Below are positions 31,569-40,645 of a stretch of DNA of 41,326 nt, one piece after another. The DNA lies in the NCBI GenBank assembly GCA_039832905.1, contig JBDOLX010000112.1:806-42131 (forward strand). Reading direction: 5' to 3'. Numbering within the stretch: the first letter of the stretch is position 1; the number at the start of each line of letters is the position of its first letter. Below the pieces are notes generated by a model, which saw nothing but the letters and a program-made list of their open reading frames with translations, was not told the origin of the DNA and did no database searches. Source of the stretch: Desulfurobacteriaceae bacterium (GTDB taxonomy: Bacteria; Aquificota; Aquificia; Desulfurobacteriales; Desulfurobacteriaceae). A program made the translations under genes and the position numbers.

Positions 31569-31597
31569 TTGCAAAGTAGGTTAAATTTTCATAATTT
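31569..31597 (+). promoter_or_regulatory. Candidate promoter for the yceD-rpmF-plsX operon
   Basis: TTGCAA (31569-31574), a 17-bp spacer and TAATTT (31592-31597), 32 bp before the yceD start. TTGCAA is its own reverse complement; on the minus strand the same hexamer followed by 17 bp and TAAGTT could serve the divergent SurA-like gene. Confidence 0.45.
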
Positions 31598-31629
31598 ACC
31601 AACGCAAACTTTATCTTGCAGGTTAAAAG

Positions 31630-32157
31630 ATGAAAAGGAGAATCAACCTTAATGAGATAACCCAGAAAGAGCCTATGAAGGTTGATACGGAAATTCAACC
31701 ATCAATCATGGATTTGCCGAAAGAGGAGGTTATTTCATCTACGCCTTTTAAACTTCGCATAGAGGTTTACAAAAAGCCTGTTGGCTACGATGTTTATGGG
31801 AAGATTGAGGGTGAAGTAGAACTTCTCTGTAGTAGATGTAACAAAAAGTTTAAGGAAAAACTTAATAAAAACTTTTACTACCAACTTATACCGACGTCAG
31901 AGATTGCTGGTGGAGAGATAAAATCTTCCGATCTTGATATAAAATTCTCTGACGAAAATTTCTTGGATCTTGCAGAGGTTGTAAAAGAGCAGATTTTGCT
32001 TAATCTTCCTGTAAAACCTTTATGTAGTGAAAACTGTGAGTATTCAACTTTTGAAGTTGGAGAAAAACCAGAGACTTTTGAAGAGGAAACCCAAGAGGTC
32101 GATAGACGCTGGGAAAAACTAAAAGCTCTTAGAGATAAACTTAAGAGGAAGGAGTGA
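31630..32157 (+). CDS. yceD: YceD/DUF177 family protein
   Basis: A 175-residue protein of the DUF177 family, which almost always precedes rpmF in bacteria and is linked to 23S rRNA or large-subunit metabolism. The central LLCSRCNKKFKEKLN with two cysteines is the recognisable block; another pair lies at about residues 134-138 (CSENC), so a zinc site is possible. It is 3 bp upstream of rpmF. The ribosome site is weak (AGGTT). Confidence 0.85.
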   Translation: MKRRINLNEITQKEPMKVDTEIQPSIMDLPKEEVISSTPFKLRIEVYKKPVGYDVYGKIEGEVELLCSRCNKKFKEKLNKNFYYQLIPTSEIAGGEIKSSDLDIKFSDENFLDLAEVVKEQILLNLPVKPLCSENCEYSTFEVGEKPETFEEETQEVDRRWEKLKALRDKLKRKE

Positions 32158-32160
32158 AAG

Positions 32161-32340
32161 ATGGCAGTTCCAAAGAGGAAAGTATCAAGGACAAGAAGAG
32201 ACAAAAGGAGAACACACTGGAAAGCACAAAAACCAGCACTTTCAGTATGTCCAAACTGCTACAGCCCTAAGCTTCCTCATAGGGTTTGTAAATCCTGTGG
32301 CTATTACAAGGGAGAAGTTGTTGTAGAGGTAGAGGAATAA
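32161..32340 (+). CDS. rpmF: 50S ribosomal protein L32
   Basis: A 59-residue ribosomal protein that is easily missed by length filters. It starts [17 protein letters not shown] and carries a zinc ribbon CPNC...CKSC, so it is the zinc-binding (C+) form of L32. AAGGAGTGAAAG precedes the ATG. Its stop is immediately followed by the plsX start (TAAATG). Confidence 0.96.
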   Translation: MAVPKRKVSRTRRDKRRTHWKAQKPALSVCPNCYSPKLPHRVCKSCGYYKGEVVVEVEE

Positions 32341-33354
32341 ATGAAAGTTGTTCTGGATGCTATGGGGGGAGATTTTGCCCCCCAAGTTCCAGTTGAAGGG
32401 GCTATTCAAGCAGCTAAAGAGTTTAACATTTCTGTTATCTTAGTTGGAGATGAAGGAACTATAAAAAAGGAACTATCTAAATATTCTTATCCTAAGGGAA
32501 AAATAGAGATTGTCCATGCTGAAGATCAGGTTTTAATGGACGAACAGCCATCAAAGGCTCTGAAAAAGAAAAACTCTTCTATTCATATTGGAACTAAGCT
32601 TTTAAAGGATGGACTTGCAGATGCTTTCTTAAGTGCAGGAAATACCGGTGCAGTAATGGCTATATCCCTTTTTACTCTTGGAAGAATTAAAGGAGTGGAA
32701 AGACCGGCGATTTCAACGATACTTCCTAATCAGAACGGGAAAACTTTCCTCCTCGACGTTGGTGCAAACGTTGACTGTAAGCCCTATCATCTTCTCCAAT
32801 TCGCAATAATGGGTGAAGCATACGCGAAATATGTTCTAGGAGAAAAAAATCCTAGAGTAGGACTTCTGAATATTGGAGAGGAAGAAACTAAAGGGAATGA
32901 ATTGACTAAAGAAGCGTATAAACTTTTAAAGGAAGCTAGAAAAAAGGGATTAAACTTTGTTGGAAATGCTGAAGGTAGGGATATTTATTCTGGAAAGTTT
33001 GATGTTATAGTATGTGATGGCTTTGTAGGAAATGTAGCATTAAAACTTAGTGAAAGTCTTGCGAAAATTTTAGCTCAAATCCTAAAGGAAGAGATTGAAG
33101 GACATTTTATTTCAAAAATAAGTGCTATTACTTTAAAACCTGCAATAAAAGGGTTTAAAAAGAGAACGGATTACGCAGAATGGGGTGGAGCACCCCTTTT
33201 AGGAATCAGAAAGCCTGTAATAATATCACATGGAAGTTCAAATGCAAAAGCTATAAAAAATGCCATTAGAGTCGCTTCTCAATTTGCTAAATCCAACCTT
33301 GATGAGCACATAGAGAAAAATATTGAAAAGTACGGGAAACAGGATGGGTATTAA
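32341..33354 (+). CDS. plsX: Phosphate acyltransferase PlsX
   Basis: A 337-residue enzyme that makes acyl-phosphate from acyl-ACP for phospholipid synthesis. It starts [13 protein letters not shown], with later blocks [10 protein letters not shown] and [11 protein letters not shown]. It lies directly after rpmF, as in many bacteria, and overlaps fabH by 11 bp. Confidence 0.95.
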   Translation: MKVVLDAMGGDFAPQVPVEGAIQAAKEFNISVILVGDEGTIKKELSKYSYPKGKIEIVHAEDQVLMDEQPSKALKKKNSSIHIGTKLLKDGLADAFLSAGNTGAVMAISLFTLGRIKGVERPAISTILPNQNGKTFLLDVGANVDCKPYHLLQFAIMGEAYAKYVLGEKNPRVGLLNIGEEETKGNELTKEAYKLLKEARKKGLNFVGNAEGRDIYSGKFDVIVCDGFVGNVALKLSESLAKILAQILKEEIEGHFISKISAITLKPAIKGFKKRTDYAEWGGAPLLGIRKPVIISHGSSNAKAIKNAIRVASQFAKSNLDEHIEKNIEKYGKQDGY

Positions 33355-34285
33355 GATAGTCTCTACAGGATCTTACGTTCCATCTAAGGTTCTCACGAAC
33401 TTTGATCTTGAGAAGATGGTAGACACATCTGATGAATGGATAACAACTAGGACTGGAATAAGAGAAAGGAGAATTAGCGATAAGGAAACAACTTCTAGCC
33501 TTGCGGTAAAGGCATCATTGAAAGCCTTAGAAGGTAGAAACCCTCAAGAGTTGGATTTAATAGTAGTAGCAACTGCTACTCCTGACGCTTTTTTCCCTTC
33601 TACTGCCTGTAAAGTTCAAGCAGAACTAAACAATAAGAAGGCAATTGCCTTTGATGTTTCTGCTGCCTGTACTGGTTTCATCTATGCCCTTTACATTGCA
33701 GATTCAATAATGAGGAGTAAAAAACTGAAAAAAGCTCTTGTCATTGGTGCGGAAAGGTTTTCAAAGATAGTTGATTGGGGTGATAGAAGTACATGTATCC
33801 TTTTTGGTGATGGAGCAGGATCTGTTTTACTCGAAAAGGACGAGGAAGAAGGAATATTAGGTTTTGACCTTGGATCAGATGGTTCTTATGGAGAATTTCT
33901 TTACGTTTCATCCGTTGGTTCAAATGAAGAGTATCCTTTTTACGTAAAAATGAAAGGGAATGAAGTCTTCAAAGTAGCAGTTAGAACTATGGTTGAGTCG
34001 GCAAAGAGAGTTCTTGAAAAGACGGGGATATCCTCGAAAGAAATAAAACTGCTTATCCCACATCAGGCAAACCTCAGGATAATAAATGCTATAGCAGAGA
34101 GACTAGGAATAGACAATGGAAAGATATTCGTAAATTTAAATAAATACGGTAATACAAGCGCAGCTTCCGTTCCTCTTGCTTTGGATGAGGCTGTAAAAGA
34201 AGGTAGAGCGAAGAAAGGTGATCTTGTTCTACTTGTAGCTTTTGGTGGTGGTTTTACGTGGGGATCGTGTGTTTTACGTTTATAA
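33344..34285 (+). CDS. fabH: 3-oxoacyl-ACP synthase III (FabH)
   Basis: A 313-residue condensing enzyme that starts fatty-acid synthesis from acyl-CoA and malonyl-ACP. The catalytic triad is Cys109 (SAACTGF), His240 (PHQAN) and Asn270 (YGNTSAAS). The ATG at 33344 gives the normal FabH N-terminus ([13 protein letters not shown]); a TTG at 33323 would add seven residues inside plsX and is less likely. Confidence 0.95.
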   Translation: MGIKIVSTGSYVPSKVLTNFDLEKMVDTSDEWITTRTGIRERRISDKETTSSLAVKASLKALEGRNPQELDLIVVATATPDAFFPSTACKVQAELNNKKAIAFDVSAACTGFIYALYIADSIMRSKKLKKALVIGAERFSKIVDWGDRSTCILFGDGAGSVLLEKDEEEGILGFDLGSDGSYGEFLYVSSVGSNEEYPFYVKMKGNEVFKVAVRTMVESAKRVLEKTGISSKEIKLLIPHQANLRIINAIAERLGIDNGKIFVNLNKYGNTSAASVPLALDEAVKEGRAKKGDLVLLVAFGGGFTWGSCVLRL

Positions 34286-34303
34286 CTTGAAAGTGGAGGG
34301 AAG

Positions 34304-35251
34304 ATGATAAAGACGAGAGTTTGTGAACTTTTAGACATAGAGTATCCTGTACTACAGGGTGGGATGGCTTGGATAGCGGATGCAAAGCTTGCAGCTGCCG
34401 TTTCGAACGCAGGAGGACTTGGAATAATTGCTGGTGGAAATAGAAGTGCGGATGAGCTTAGAGAAGAAATTAGAAAATGTAAGGAGCTTACAGATAAGCC
34501 TTTTGGCGTTAACATAATGCTTATGATGCCTAATGCCGAAGAAATTGTTAAAGTTTGTTTAGAAGAAGGAGTCTCTGTTGTAACAACAGGAGCGGGAAAT
34601 CCTGGAAAGTACATTCCAGCCTTTAAAGAGAAAGGGATAAAAGTTATTCCTGTCGTTGCTAGCGATGCACTTGCAAAACGTATGGAAAGAATAGGCTGTG
34701 ATGCTGTGATTGCAGAAGGTATGGAAGCTGGAGGACACATAGGTAAGCTTACAACTATGGTGCTAATTCCTTCCATTGTAAGGGCTGTAAACATTCCCGT
34801 AATTGCTGCAGGTGGCATTGCTTTAGGAGAACAAGCGGCTGCTGCATTTGCTCTAGGGGCTGAAGGTATTCAAGTTGGAACAAGGTTTTTAGCCGCAAAA
34901 GAGTGTAACGTTCATCCAAACTACAAGCAAAAGGTTTTAAAGGCAAGGTTTAACCAGATTACTGTAACTGGGCTTACTACAGGACATCCTGTTAGACTTA
35001 TTGAAAATAAGCTTACGAAGAAGTTTGCAGAACTTGAGTTCTCCGGAGCTTCAAAAGAAGAACTAGAAGAACTTGGGAAAGGAAGGTTAAGACTTGCTGC
35101 TGAGAAAGGTGATGTTGACTGGGGTTCTGTAATGGCAGGACAGGTTGTTGGATATATAAATAAGGAAGAAACAGCAGAAGAAATAATTAAAGACATTATG
35201 GAAGGAGCTGAGAAAGTTCTAAAAGAACTTTGTAATCGTTACGCAGAATAA
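34304..35251 (+). CDS. fabK: Enoyl-ACP reductase II (FabK)
   Basis: A 315-residue FMN-dependent TIM-barrel enzyme of the FabK/nitronate monooxygenase family, completing the fatty-acid elongation cycle. It has YPVLQGGMAWIAD at the N-terminus, AEGMEAGGHIG at the FMN/substrate site, and PVIAAGGIALGEQAAAAFAL. The context next to fabH and plsX favours FabK over nitronate monooxygenase. No fabI is seen in the window. AAGTGGAGGGAAG is upstream. Confidence 0.9.
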   Translation: MIKTRVCELLDIEYPVLQGGMAWIADAKLAAAVSNAGGLGIIAGGNRSADELREEIRKCKELTDKPFGVNIMLMMPNAEEIVKVCLEEGVSVVTTGAGNPGKYIPAFKEKGIKVIPVVASDALAKRMERIGCDAVIAEGMEAGGHIGKLTTMVLIPSIVRAVNIPVIAAGGIALGEQAAAAFALGAEGIQVGTRFLAAKECNVHPNYKQKVLKARFNQITVTGLTTGHPVRLIENKLTKKFAELEFSGASKEELEELGKGRLRLAAEKGDVDWGSVMAGQVVGYINKEETAEEIIKDIMEGAEKVLKELCNRYAE

Positions 35252-35269
35252 GAAAGCGAGGTTAGAAAG

Positions 35270-35731
35270 GTGAAGTTAATAGAAGGAAAGCTAAAAGCAG
35301 AAGGGATAAAGTTTGCAATAGTTGTTAGTAGATTTAATTCTTTTATTACAGAAAGGTTATTGGAAGGTGCAATAGACTGTATAGTTAGGCACGGTGGGAA
35401 GGAAGAAGATATAACAGTTGTAAAAGTACCGGGAGCTTTTGAACTACCATTGGTTGCTAAAAGACTTGCAAAGATGGACTTTGATGCAGTTATAGCTCTT
35501 GGGGCAGTGATAAGAGGAGAAACTCCTCACTTTGACTACGTTGCAGCAGAGGTTAGCAAAGGTATTGCAACTGTATCCTTAGAAGCTGAAAAGCCTGTAG
35601 CTTTTGGAGTTCTCACAACCGATACAGTAGAACAGGCAATAGATAGAGCTGGAACGAAAGCTGGAAACAAGGGGTGGGAAGCGGCTCTATCTGCCATAGA
35701 AATGGTAAACGTTCTGAGGGAGATCTCATGA
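35270..35731 (+). CDS. ribH: 6,7-dimethyl-8-ribityllumazine synthase
   Basis: A 153-residue riboflavin-pathway enzyme. It has [17 protein letters not shown] at the N-terminus, the [14 protein letters not shown] block, and the catalytic histidine region GETPHFDYV. It starts at GTG 35270 with a GCGAGGT ribosome site. Its stop overlaps nusB (ATGA), the common ribH-nusB pairing. Confidence 0.95.
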   Translation: MKLIEGKLKAEGIKFAIVVSRFNSFITERLLEGAIDCIVRHGGKEEDITVVKVPGAFELPLVAKRLAKMDFDAVIALGAVIRGETPHFDYVAAEVSKGIATVSLEAEKPVAFGVLTTDTVEQAIDRAGTKAGNKGWEAALSAIEMVNVLREIS

Positions 35732-36150
35732 CCAACAAAGATAAAATGAAGGCAAGGGAACACGCTTTTTTAATGATGTATCAATACGATCTTGGAAAAT
35801 TGTCTCCAGAAGAAGTTATTCTTAACTATTGGGAAGATAACAAGGAAAAAGAAGAAGTTAAACAAATGGCAAATAGACTTTTTGAAAAAGCGGTGAAGAA
35901 TCAAAAGTCTATTGATATGGAAATATCTAAGTACCTTAAAAAAGGTTGGTTTATATCAAGACTCTTACCTATGGATAGATCTATTTTGAGAGTGGCTACA
36001 TATGAAATACTAAATGAAAACTACTCTCCAGTTGAAGCAGTCATAAACGATGCAATAGAGCTTGCTAAGGTTTTTGGGGAAGACCCTAAATCTTCCAAAT
36101 TTATCAATGCTATCTTAGATAAAATAGCAAAATCCAAGGCAAATCAATGA
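35728..36150 (+). CDS. nusB: Transcription antitermination factor NusB
   Basis: A 140-residue all-helical rRNA antitermination factor. It starts with [20 protein letters not shown] and ends with the typical [34 protein letters not shown] region (quoted blocks: [22 protein letters not shown]). ATG 35728 overlaps the ribH stop and has GAGGGAG upstream; a longer frame from 35674 would run inside ribH and is rejected. It overlaps the next gene by 4 bp. Confidence 0.94.
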   Translation: MTNKDKMKAREHAFLMMYQYDLGKLSPEEVILNYWEDNKEKEEVKQMANRLFEKAVKNQKSIDMEISKYLKKGWFISRLLPMDRSILRVATYEILNENYSPVEAVINDAIELAKVFGEDPKSSKFINAILDKIAKSKANQ

Positions 36151-36941
36151 AATTAGGTCTTCTTGCTGGTAGTGGAGAACTTCCTTTAGAATTCCTTAAA
36201 TCTGCCAAAAGCAAAGGTCATGAAGCAATTACTTTTGCCCTTGCAGGAATTACATCTCCTGAGGTAGAAAGATTATCTTACAAGGTTATTTGGATAAAAC
36301 CTTTTAAACTTGGAAAATTCCTAAAAGAACTTTCAAAAGAAAAGGTAGAAGAAATCGCTATTTTAGGGAAGGTAGAACATAAGAATGCTCTTTCAATTAC
36401 AGGTTTAGACCTAAAGGGTATTTCTTTTTTATTCTCTTTAAAAGAGAAAAAGCCTGAAACAATATTAAGAGGAATAATTAAAGAGATTGAAAAAGAAGGT
36501 GTAAAAGTTATAGATCCAACTCCTTACCTTTCCCATCTTTTATGTGAAAAAGGAGTTATTTTTGGGAAACTTACTCAAGATTTAGCTGAAGAAGCAGAAT
36601 TTGGAATGAAGGTAGCTAAGGAAATTGCTTCCTTAGATATTGGACAAACGGTTGTTATTAAAGACAAAGCTGTAATTGCTGTTGAGGGAGTAGAAGGAAC
36701 GGATAAGTGTATAGAGAGAGGGGCAGAACTGGCAGGGAAGGATTTTATCGTATGTAAAGCTGCTAGAAAGAAACAAGATATGAGAATAGATGTTCCAACA
36801 GTTGGAGAAAAGACAGTAGAACTTGTCGGAAAGTTAGGGGGAAAAGCAATATTTTTTGAGGCCGGAAAGACGTATTTTCTTAATAAAGAAAAGATAAAGA
36901 TTCTTGCAAAGAAATATAACCTTGTTATAGCTTCTGTTTAG
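36147..36941 (+). CDS. lpxI: UDP-2,3-diacylglucosamine pyrophosphatase LpxI
   Basis: A 264-residue enzyme of lipid A synthesis (DUF1009 family), which hydrolyses UDP-diacylglucosamine to lipid X in place of LpxH. It has the N-terminal LGLLAGSGELPLEFLKSAK and the C-terminal VVIKDKAVIAVEGVEGTDK block. It starts by ATGA overlap with nusB. Its presence indicates a Gram-negative outer membrane with lipid A. Confidence 0.92.
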   Translation: MKLGLLAGSGELPLEFLKSAKSKGHEAITFALAGITSPEVERLSYKVIWIKPFKLGKFLKELSKEKVEEIAILGKVEHKNALSITGLDLKGISFLFSLKEKKPETILRGIIKEIEKEGVKVIDPTPYLSHLLCEKGVIFGKLTQDLAEEAEFGMKVAKEIASLDIGQTVVIKDKAVIAVEGVEGTDKCIERGAELAGKDFIVCKAARKKQDMRIDVPTVGEKTVELVGKLGGKAIFFEAGKTYFLNKEKIKILAKKYNLVIASV

Positions 36942-37016
36942 TTCTTTAAATACCTTCAACATTAAAAATTTGTAAAATAATGTTCACTTAATATCAAATT
37001 CCTAAGGAGGTGAGTG

Positions 37017-37889
37017 GTGACGCTTGAGAAAAAATTAAGAAAAAATTTTCTATTTTCATTCTTTGCGCTGTTTGTTCCCGTTTTGGTCTTAGCGTTTTTA
37101 CTAATTACAAATGCTTACAAACAGTATGAAGAGGCGAATTCTCTAGAAAAAAGCATAATTCTTTCTACAAAAATTTCTGCTGTTATCCACGAGCTTCAGA
37201 AAGAAAGGGGAAGAACTGCTGGTTTCTTAGGAAGTGGGGGTAAAGAATTTATTGAAGAGCTTAGAACTCAAAGAACTATTACAGATGAGAAAATAAGGGA
37301 ACTTAAGAACTTCTTTGATATAAGATACTTATCTTCCTTACCTGCTAAATCCCAGCAAATAATTAAAGAAGTAATTTCAACAGAATTAAACTCTTTAACA
37401 GAAATAAGACTGAAAGTTGATAAACAAAAGATTTCTGTAAAAGAAGCTATTAATTTTAACCTTTTAAACTCTATAGGCATGATTGCTAAATATGCTTCAG
37501 ATGCTAAAGTTTCTCGGGAACTTATTGCTTATACAGACTTGATTCTTGTTAAGGAAAAAATGGGACTTGAAAGGGCTATTTTGTCAATTGCTTTTACTAA
37601 AGATATATTTACAAAAAAACTTTTTGAAAAATTTCTCTATTTCAAAGCCGAACAGTTAGCTTTTATAAGAGCTTTTAAACTGACAGCTCCTGAAGAGGTA
37701 GTGAAGTTTTATGAAAAGACTTTGAAAGGGGAAGCTGTTGATGAAGTTGATAGAATGGAAAGGTTAGCCCTAGCAACACCATTCACCGGAAACTTTAACG
37801 TTGATCCAAACTATTGGTTCAATACAATAACCAAGAAAATTAACCTCGTGAAAAAAGTTGAGGATTTTGTATCTCAGAAGCTAATATAA
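37017..37889 (+). CDS. NIT (nitrate/nitrite-sensing) domain membrane sensor, probably truncated
   Basis: A 290-residue protein with one N-terminal membrane helix (about 10-31) and a periplasmic NIT-type domain (VIHELQKERGRTAGFLGS and the following helices, about 45-280). In other proteins NIT domains bind nitrate or nitrite and pass the signal through a second helix to HAMP, kinase or MCP modules; here the frame stops before any. A second helix is encoded in another frame just downstream (37885-37992). GTG 37017 is favoured over GTG 37014 because AAGGAGG is better spaced. The neighbours are a two-component pair. Confidence 0.75.
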   Translation: MTLEKKLRKNFLFSFFALFVPVLVLAFLLITNAYKQYEEANSLEKSIILSTKISAVIHELQKERGRTAGFLGSGGKEFIEELRTQRTITDEKIRELKNFFDIRYLSSLPAKSQQIIKEVISTELNSLTEIRLKVDKQKISVKEAINFNLLNSIGMIAKYASDAKVSRELIAYTDLILVKEKMGLERAILSIAFTKDIFTKKLFEKFLYFKAEQLAFIRAFKLTAPEEVVKFYEKTLKGEAVDEVDRMERLALATPFTGNFNVDPNYWFNTITKKINLVKKVEDFVSQKLI

Positions 37890-37992
37890 AATCAAAATTG
37901 AGAAGAAAAAAGAACTAGCTGTAACGATTGCTATTTCTGTATTCGTTTTTCTTATAATCCATTTAATAAATTATCTACAGATTAGTGGTTAG
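37885..37992 (+). other. Out-of-frame transmembrane segment following the NIT sensor
   Basis: In the +1 frame relative to the NIT gene, 37885-37992 is open and encodes YKIKIEKKKELAV followed by a hydrophobic run TIAISVFVFLIIHLINYL and a stop (TAG 37990-37992). It has no start codon of its own. Skipping one base near 37884 would fuse it to the NIT protein and give a TM-NIT-TM topology of about 325 residues. Confidence 0.45.
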
Positions 37993-38003
37993 GTCCACAA
38001 AAG

Positions 38004-39314
38004 ATGGAAAAGTGTAAGGTTTTAGTAGTAGAGGATGATGATATTCAGAGAGAACTTTTAAAGGAGATTTCAGAGGAGGCAGGATTTTCTGTCCTTGCTT
38101 CCTCTACTGCTGAGAATGGACTAAAAATGGCGTTAAAAGAAAACCCTTTGGTTGTTGTTAGTGATGTAAGACTTCCCGGAACGGACGGTCTTGAGTTTCT
38201 AAAACAGTTAAAAGAAAAAGTTGAAAATGTGGAAGTAATAGTAATTACTGCTTTTAGTAGCGTTGAAGATGCAGTCAATGCAATTAAAGCCGGTGCATTC
38301 CACTATATTACCAAGCCCTTTGACCCCGAAGTGTTGATAAACTTAATAAATAAAGCTTGCCAACTTGCAAAATTAAGAAGTTTCCCAAAGATAGAAAAAG
38401 ATGTAGTATTTGCCTCAAAGGTAATGGAGGAAATCTTAAAAAAAGCGTTCCTTTTTGCAAAAACAGAAGCTCCTATCTTAATCTTAGGAGAAAGTGGAGT
38501 AGGTAAGGAAGTTCTGGCAAGGTTTATTCATAAGGAAAGTGGAAGAAAAGGAAAATTTGTTTCTGTTAACTGTGCAGCAATTCCATCTGAACTTTTTGAA
38601 AGTGAGCTTTTCGGATATGAGAAAGGAGCCTTTACAGGAGCTCTACGTTCAAAACCAGGACTTTTTGAAGAAGCTGATGGAGGAACCATATTCTTAGACG
38701 AAATAGGAGAACTTCCTCTACACCTTCAAGTAAAGCTTTTACGGGTTCTTCAAGAAAAGGAAGTTAGAAGAGTGGGGTCTACCAATTGTAAGAAAGTAGA
38801 TGTAAAGGTTATCGCTGCTACAAATCAGAATTTAGAAAAACTTGTTGAAGAAGGAAAGTTCAGAGAAGATCTTTACTATAGATTGAACGTTTTAACTTTA
38901 AAAGTTCCTCCATTAAGAGAGCGGCCTGAAGATATCTTAGAACTTACAGGATATTTTCTTAAAAAATATGAAAAAAAGTATGGCAAGAAAGTGGAAATAA
39001 CTCCTGAGGCATTAGAGATACTTTTAAACTATAACTTTCCTGGAAACGTTAGAGAACTTGAAAATTTAATTCACCGTTTAGTTATTACAACCTCTAAAAT
39101 AGAACCTAAGGATTTAGAGGATCTTAAAAATAAAGAGAAACCTTGTGAAGAAATAGATTTTTCCAAACCTTTGCCAGAAAAACTCAGAGAGTTAGAAAAA
39201 AGAATGATAGAGGAAGCTCTTAAAAGAACGAACTATGTTCAATTGAAGGCTGCAAAGCTACTTGGAATAGACGAAAAGTCTCTAAGGTACAAAAGGAAAA
39301 AGTACGGAATATGA
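38004..39314 (+). CDS. Sigma-54-dependent NtrC-family response regulator
   Basis: A 436-residue transcription activator. The receiver domain (1-120) has acidic residues Asp11/Asp12, phospho-acceptor Asp54 and Lys104. The AAA+ domain (about 135-370) has Walker A GESGVGKE (162-169), the sigma-54 contact motif GAFTGA (208-213) and Walker B IFLDEIGE. The C-terminal Fis-type helix-turn-helix is AAKLLGIDEKSLRYK. All active residues are intact. It overlaps its kinase gene by 4 bp (ATGA). A matching sigma-54 promoter with two dyads follows the kinase gene. The ribosome site before the ATG is weak. Confidence 0.95.
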   Translation: MEKCKVLVVEDDDIQRELLKEISEEAGFSVLASSTAENGLKMALKENPLVVVSDVRLPGTDGLEFLKQLKEKVENVEVIVITAFSSVEDAVNAIKAGAFHYITKPFDPEVLINLINKACQLAKLRSFPKIEKDVVFASKVMEEILKKAFLFAKTEAPILILGESGVGKEVLARFIHKESGRKGKFVSVNCAAIPSELFESELFGYEKGAFTGALRSKPGLFEEADGGTIFLDEIGELPLHLQVKLLRVLQEKEVRRVGSTNCKKVDVKVIAATNQNLEKLVEEGKFREDLYYRLNVLTLKVPPLRERPEDILELTGYFLKKYEKKYGKKVEITPEALEILLNYNFPGNVRELENLIHRLVITTSKIEPKDLEDLKNKEKPCEEIDFSKPLPEKLRELEKRMIEEALKRTNYVQLKAAKLLGIDEKSLRYKRKKYGI

Positions 39315-40426
39315 AAAAATATCTTGTCCTTATAGGTTTACTTCTTGGTCTATTTGTAGCAGTTCTTTCAAACCTATATTTTTTGGGGCAAGAGTTAAAA
39401 AGCTTTTACCTAATAGTGGTAAAGGAAGAAACCTCGAGGGTAAAGTCGGTAATAGAGGGAACAATAGCTGGTGGTGGAGACCCTGTTGAGGCTTTATCCT
39501 CCTACATGGAGAACTCGAAATTTCTGAAGGGAGCCACTTTTAAACTGGAAGGTAGAGAAGTAATCGTTCCTGGTTCAGATATATCGAAAGATTACTACTC
39601 TGAGTCGTTAAAGGTTTCTCCTTTCTATTTTACTCTTTATTTTGACTTTTCCTATGTCAAGGAATTCAATAGGCATCTCACTTATACGGTCGTCACCCTT
39701 TTGTTTTTCAGTCTGTTATTCACTCTTATTACAGTTTTACTTGTTAGAGAATATTTTAGGGAAAAACTTCTCTTTGAAAAGGAAAAACAGGAAAGAGAGA
39801 AACTTGAGAGTATCAATCTAGTAATACATTCTTTAATTCACGAAGTTAAAAATCGACTCAATGTTTTAAGGCTTCTTGTTTATAGGCTAAAAAATACTCT
39901 TGATAAAGTCTACTTAGATAAGCTACAAGGGGAAATAGATAAACTTGGTAAATACGTTGAAGAAACAGCTAATCTGAGAAAACCCATTACCATTTCAAAG
40001 AGTACGGTAAGTACAAAAGACCTTATAAATGAAGCTGTTTCTAAATTTGAGGAATTATTGGAAAACAAGGAAATTATTCTGGAGATTACTGTTGAAGATA
40101 AAAAGTTAAGAGTTGATTATGAAAAAATGGTTTCTGTTCTCATAGACCTTCTGAAAAACGCTATAGAAGCTTTAGGGAAAAAAGAAAACAAGAAGATAAA
40201 GATAGTAGGAAGGGAAGAAAAAAATTTCTTTACCATTTTGGTGATGGATAGTGGAGGAACTTTAGACAGTAAAAATCTTTTTAAACCTTTTTACTCGACT
40301 AAAGAAAAAGGATTTGGTCTTGGGCTTTACAATGCTAAAAGAATTGTAGAAGCTCACGGAGGACAAATAGAAGCTTTTACCGAAAAAGGGTGGACAGTTT
40401 TTAAAATTTCTCTTCCAAGTTCTTAA
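39311..40426 (+). CDS. Membrane sensor histidine kinase, partner of the NtrC-type regulator
   Basis: A 371-residue kinase. Membrane helices at about 4-24 and 123-146 frame a small periplasmic domain (about 98 residues). The dimerisation/phosphoacceptor site is LIHEVKNRL (His177). The HATPase domain (about 265-371) has the N box (LIDLLKNAIEAL), a G1 box (VMDSGG), and the GFGLGLYNAKRIVEAHGG G2 region. The periplasmic domain resembles no fold recognised by eye, so the stimulus is unknown; the NIT protein two genes upstream could supply or modulate it. Confidence 0.93.
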   Translation: MKKYLVLIGLLLGLFVAVLSNLYFLGQELKSFYLIVVKEETSRVKSVIEGTIAGGGDPVEALSSYMENSKFLKGATFKLEGREVIVPGSDISKDYYSESLKVSPFYFTLYFDFSYVKEFNRHLTYTVVTLLFFSLLFTLITVLLVREYFREKLLFEKEKQEREKLESINLVIHSLIHEVKNRLNVLRLLVYRLKNTLDKVYLDKLQGEIDKLGKYVEETANLRKPITISKSTVSTKDLINEAVSKFEELLENKEIILEITVEDKKLRVDYEKMVSVLIDLLKNAIEALGKKENKKIKIVGREEKNFFTILVMDSGGTLDSKNLFKPFYSTKEKGFGLGLYNAKRIVEAHGGQIEAFTEKGWTVFKISLPSS

Positions 40427-40428
40427 GT

Positions 40429-40477
40429 TTCGGAAAAATTTCCGACCTTATCCATCTATTTCGGAAAAAGCTCCGAA
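40429..40477 (+). promoter_or_regulatory. Two dyad activator sites upstream of a sigma-54 promoter
   Basis: Site 1 is CGGAAAAATTTCCG (40431-40444, arms CGGAAA/TTTCCG plus flanking T/A). Site 2 is CGGAAAAAGCTCCG (40462-40475, arms CGGA/TCCG plus flanking TT/AA). The starts are 31 bp apart, about three helix turns, and they lie 40-100 bp upstream of the -24 box, the normal layout for an NtrC-type enhancer. Confidence 0.65.
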
Positions 40478-40516
40478 TTATTCTCTCAGAACATGTTGTC
40501 TCTTTTACTTTTAAAT

Positions 40517-40533
40517 TTGGCACGAAATTTGCT
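40517..40533 (+). promoter_or_regulatory. Sigma-54 (-24/-12) promoter
   Basis: TTGGCAC-GAAAT-TTGCT matches the sigma-54 consensus TGGCAC-N5-TTGCW exactly, with GG at 40519-40520 and GC at 40531-40532 separated by 10 bp. Transcription should begin near 40544 and read into the DUF2202 gene. It lies just downstream of the NtrC-type regulator and kinase genes. Confidence 0.82.
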
Positions 40534-40557
40534 TAAAGTGTGTTAGAAAACAGTTTT

Positions 40558-40607
40558 AGGAGGTAAAGCCTTAGCTTTACCGGTAGTACTCTTAACTTTT
40601 GGAGGTG
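40558..40607 (+). promoter_or_regulatory. Leader hairpin overlapping a ribosome site, plus second ribosome site
   Basis: GGTAAAGC (40562-40569) and GCTTTACC (40574-40581) form a perfect 8-bp stem with a CTTA loop. The left arm includes the end of an AGGAGGT sequence (40558-40564). A second GGAGGTG lies at 40601-40607. Neither has an in-frame ATG, GTG or TTG at normal spacing for the DUF2202 frame. Confidence 0.4.
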
Positions 40608-40645
40608 ACAAGAAGGCAAATTCTCAAAATTTTAAGACTTACGGA

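Noticed and set aside
34063-34818. 251-residue open frame on the minus strand across fabH and fabK
   Set aside because: Its composition (many Ser, Pro, Thr) is that of an antisense shadow, and both plus-strand genes are certain.
35674-35727. Longer NusB frame starting inside ribH
   Set aside because: ATG 35728 overlaps the ribH stop with a good ribosome site and gives the family-typical start.
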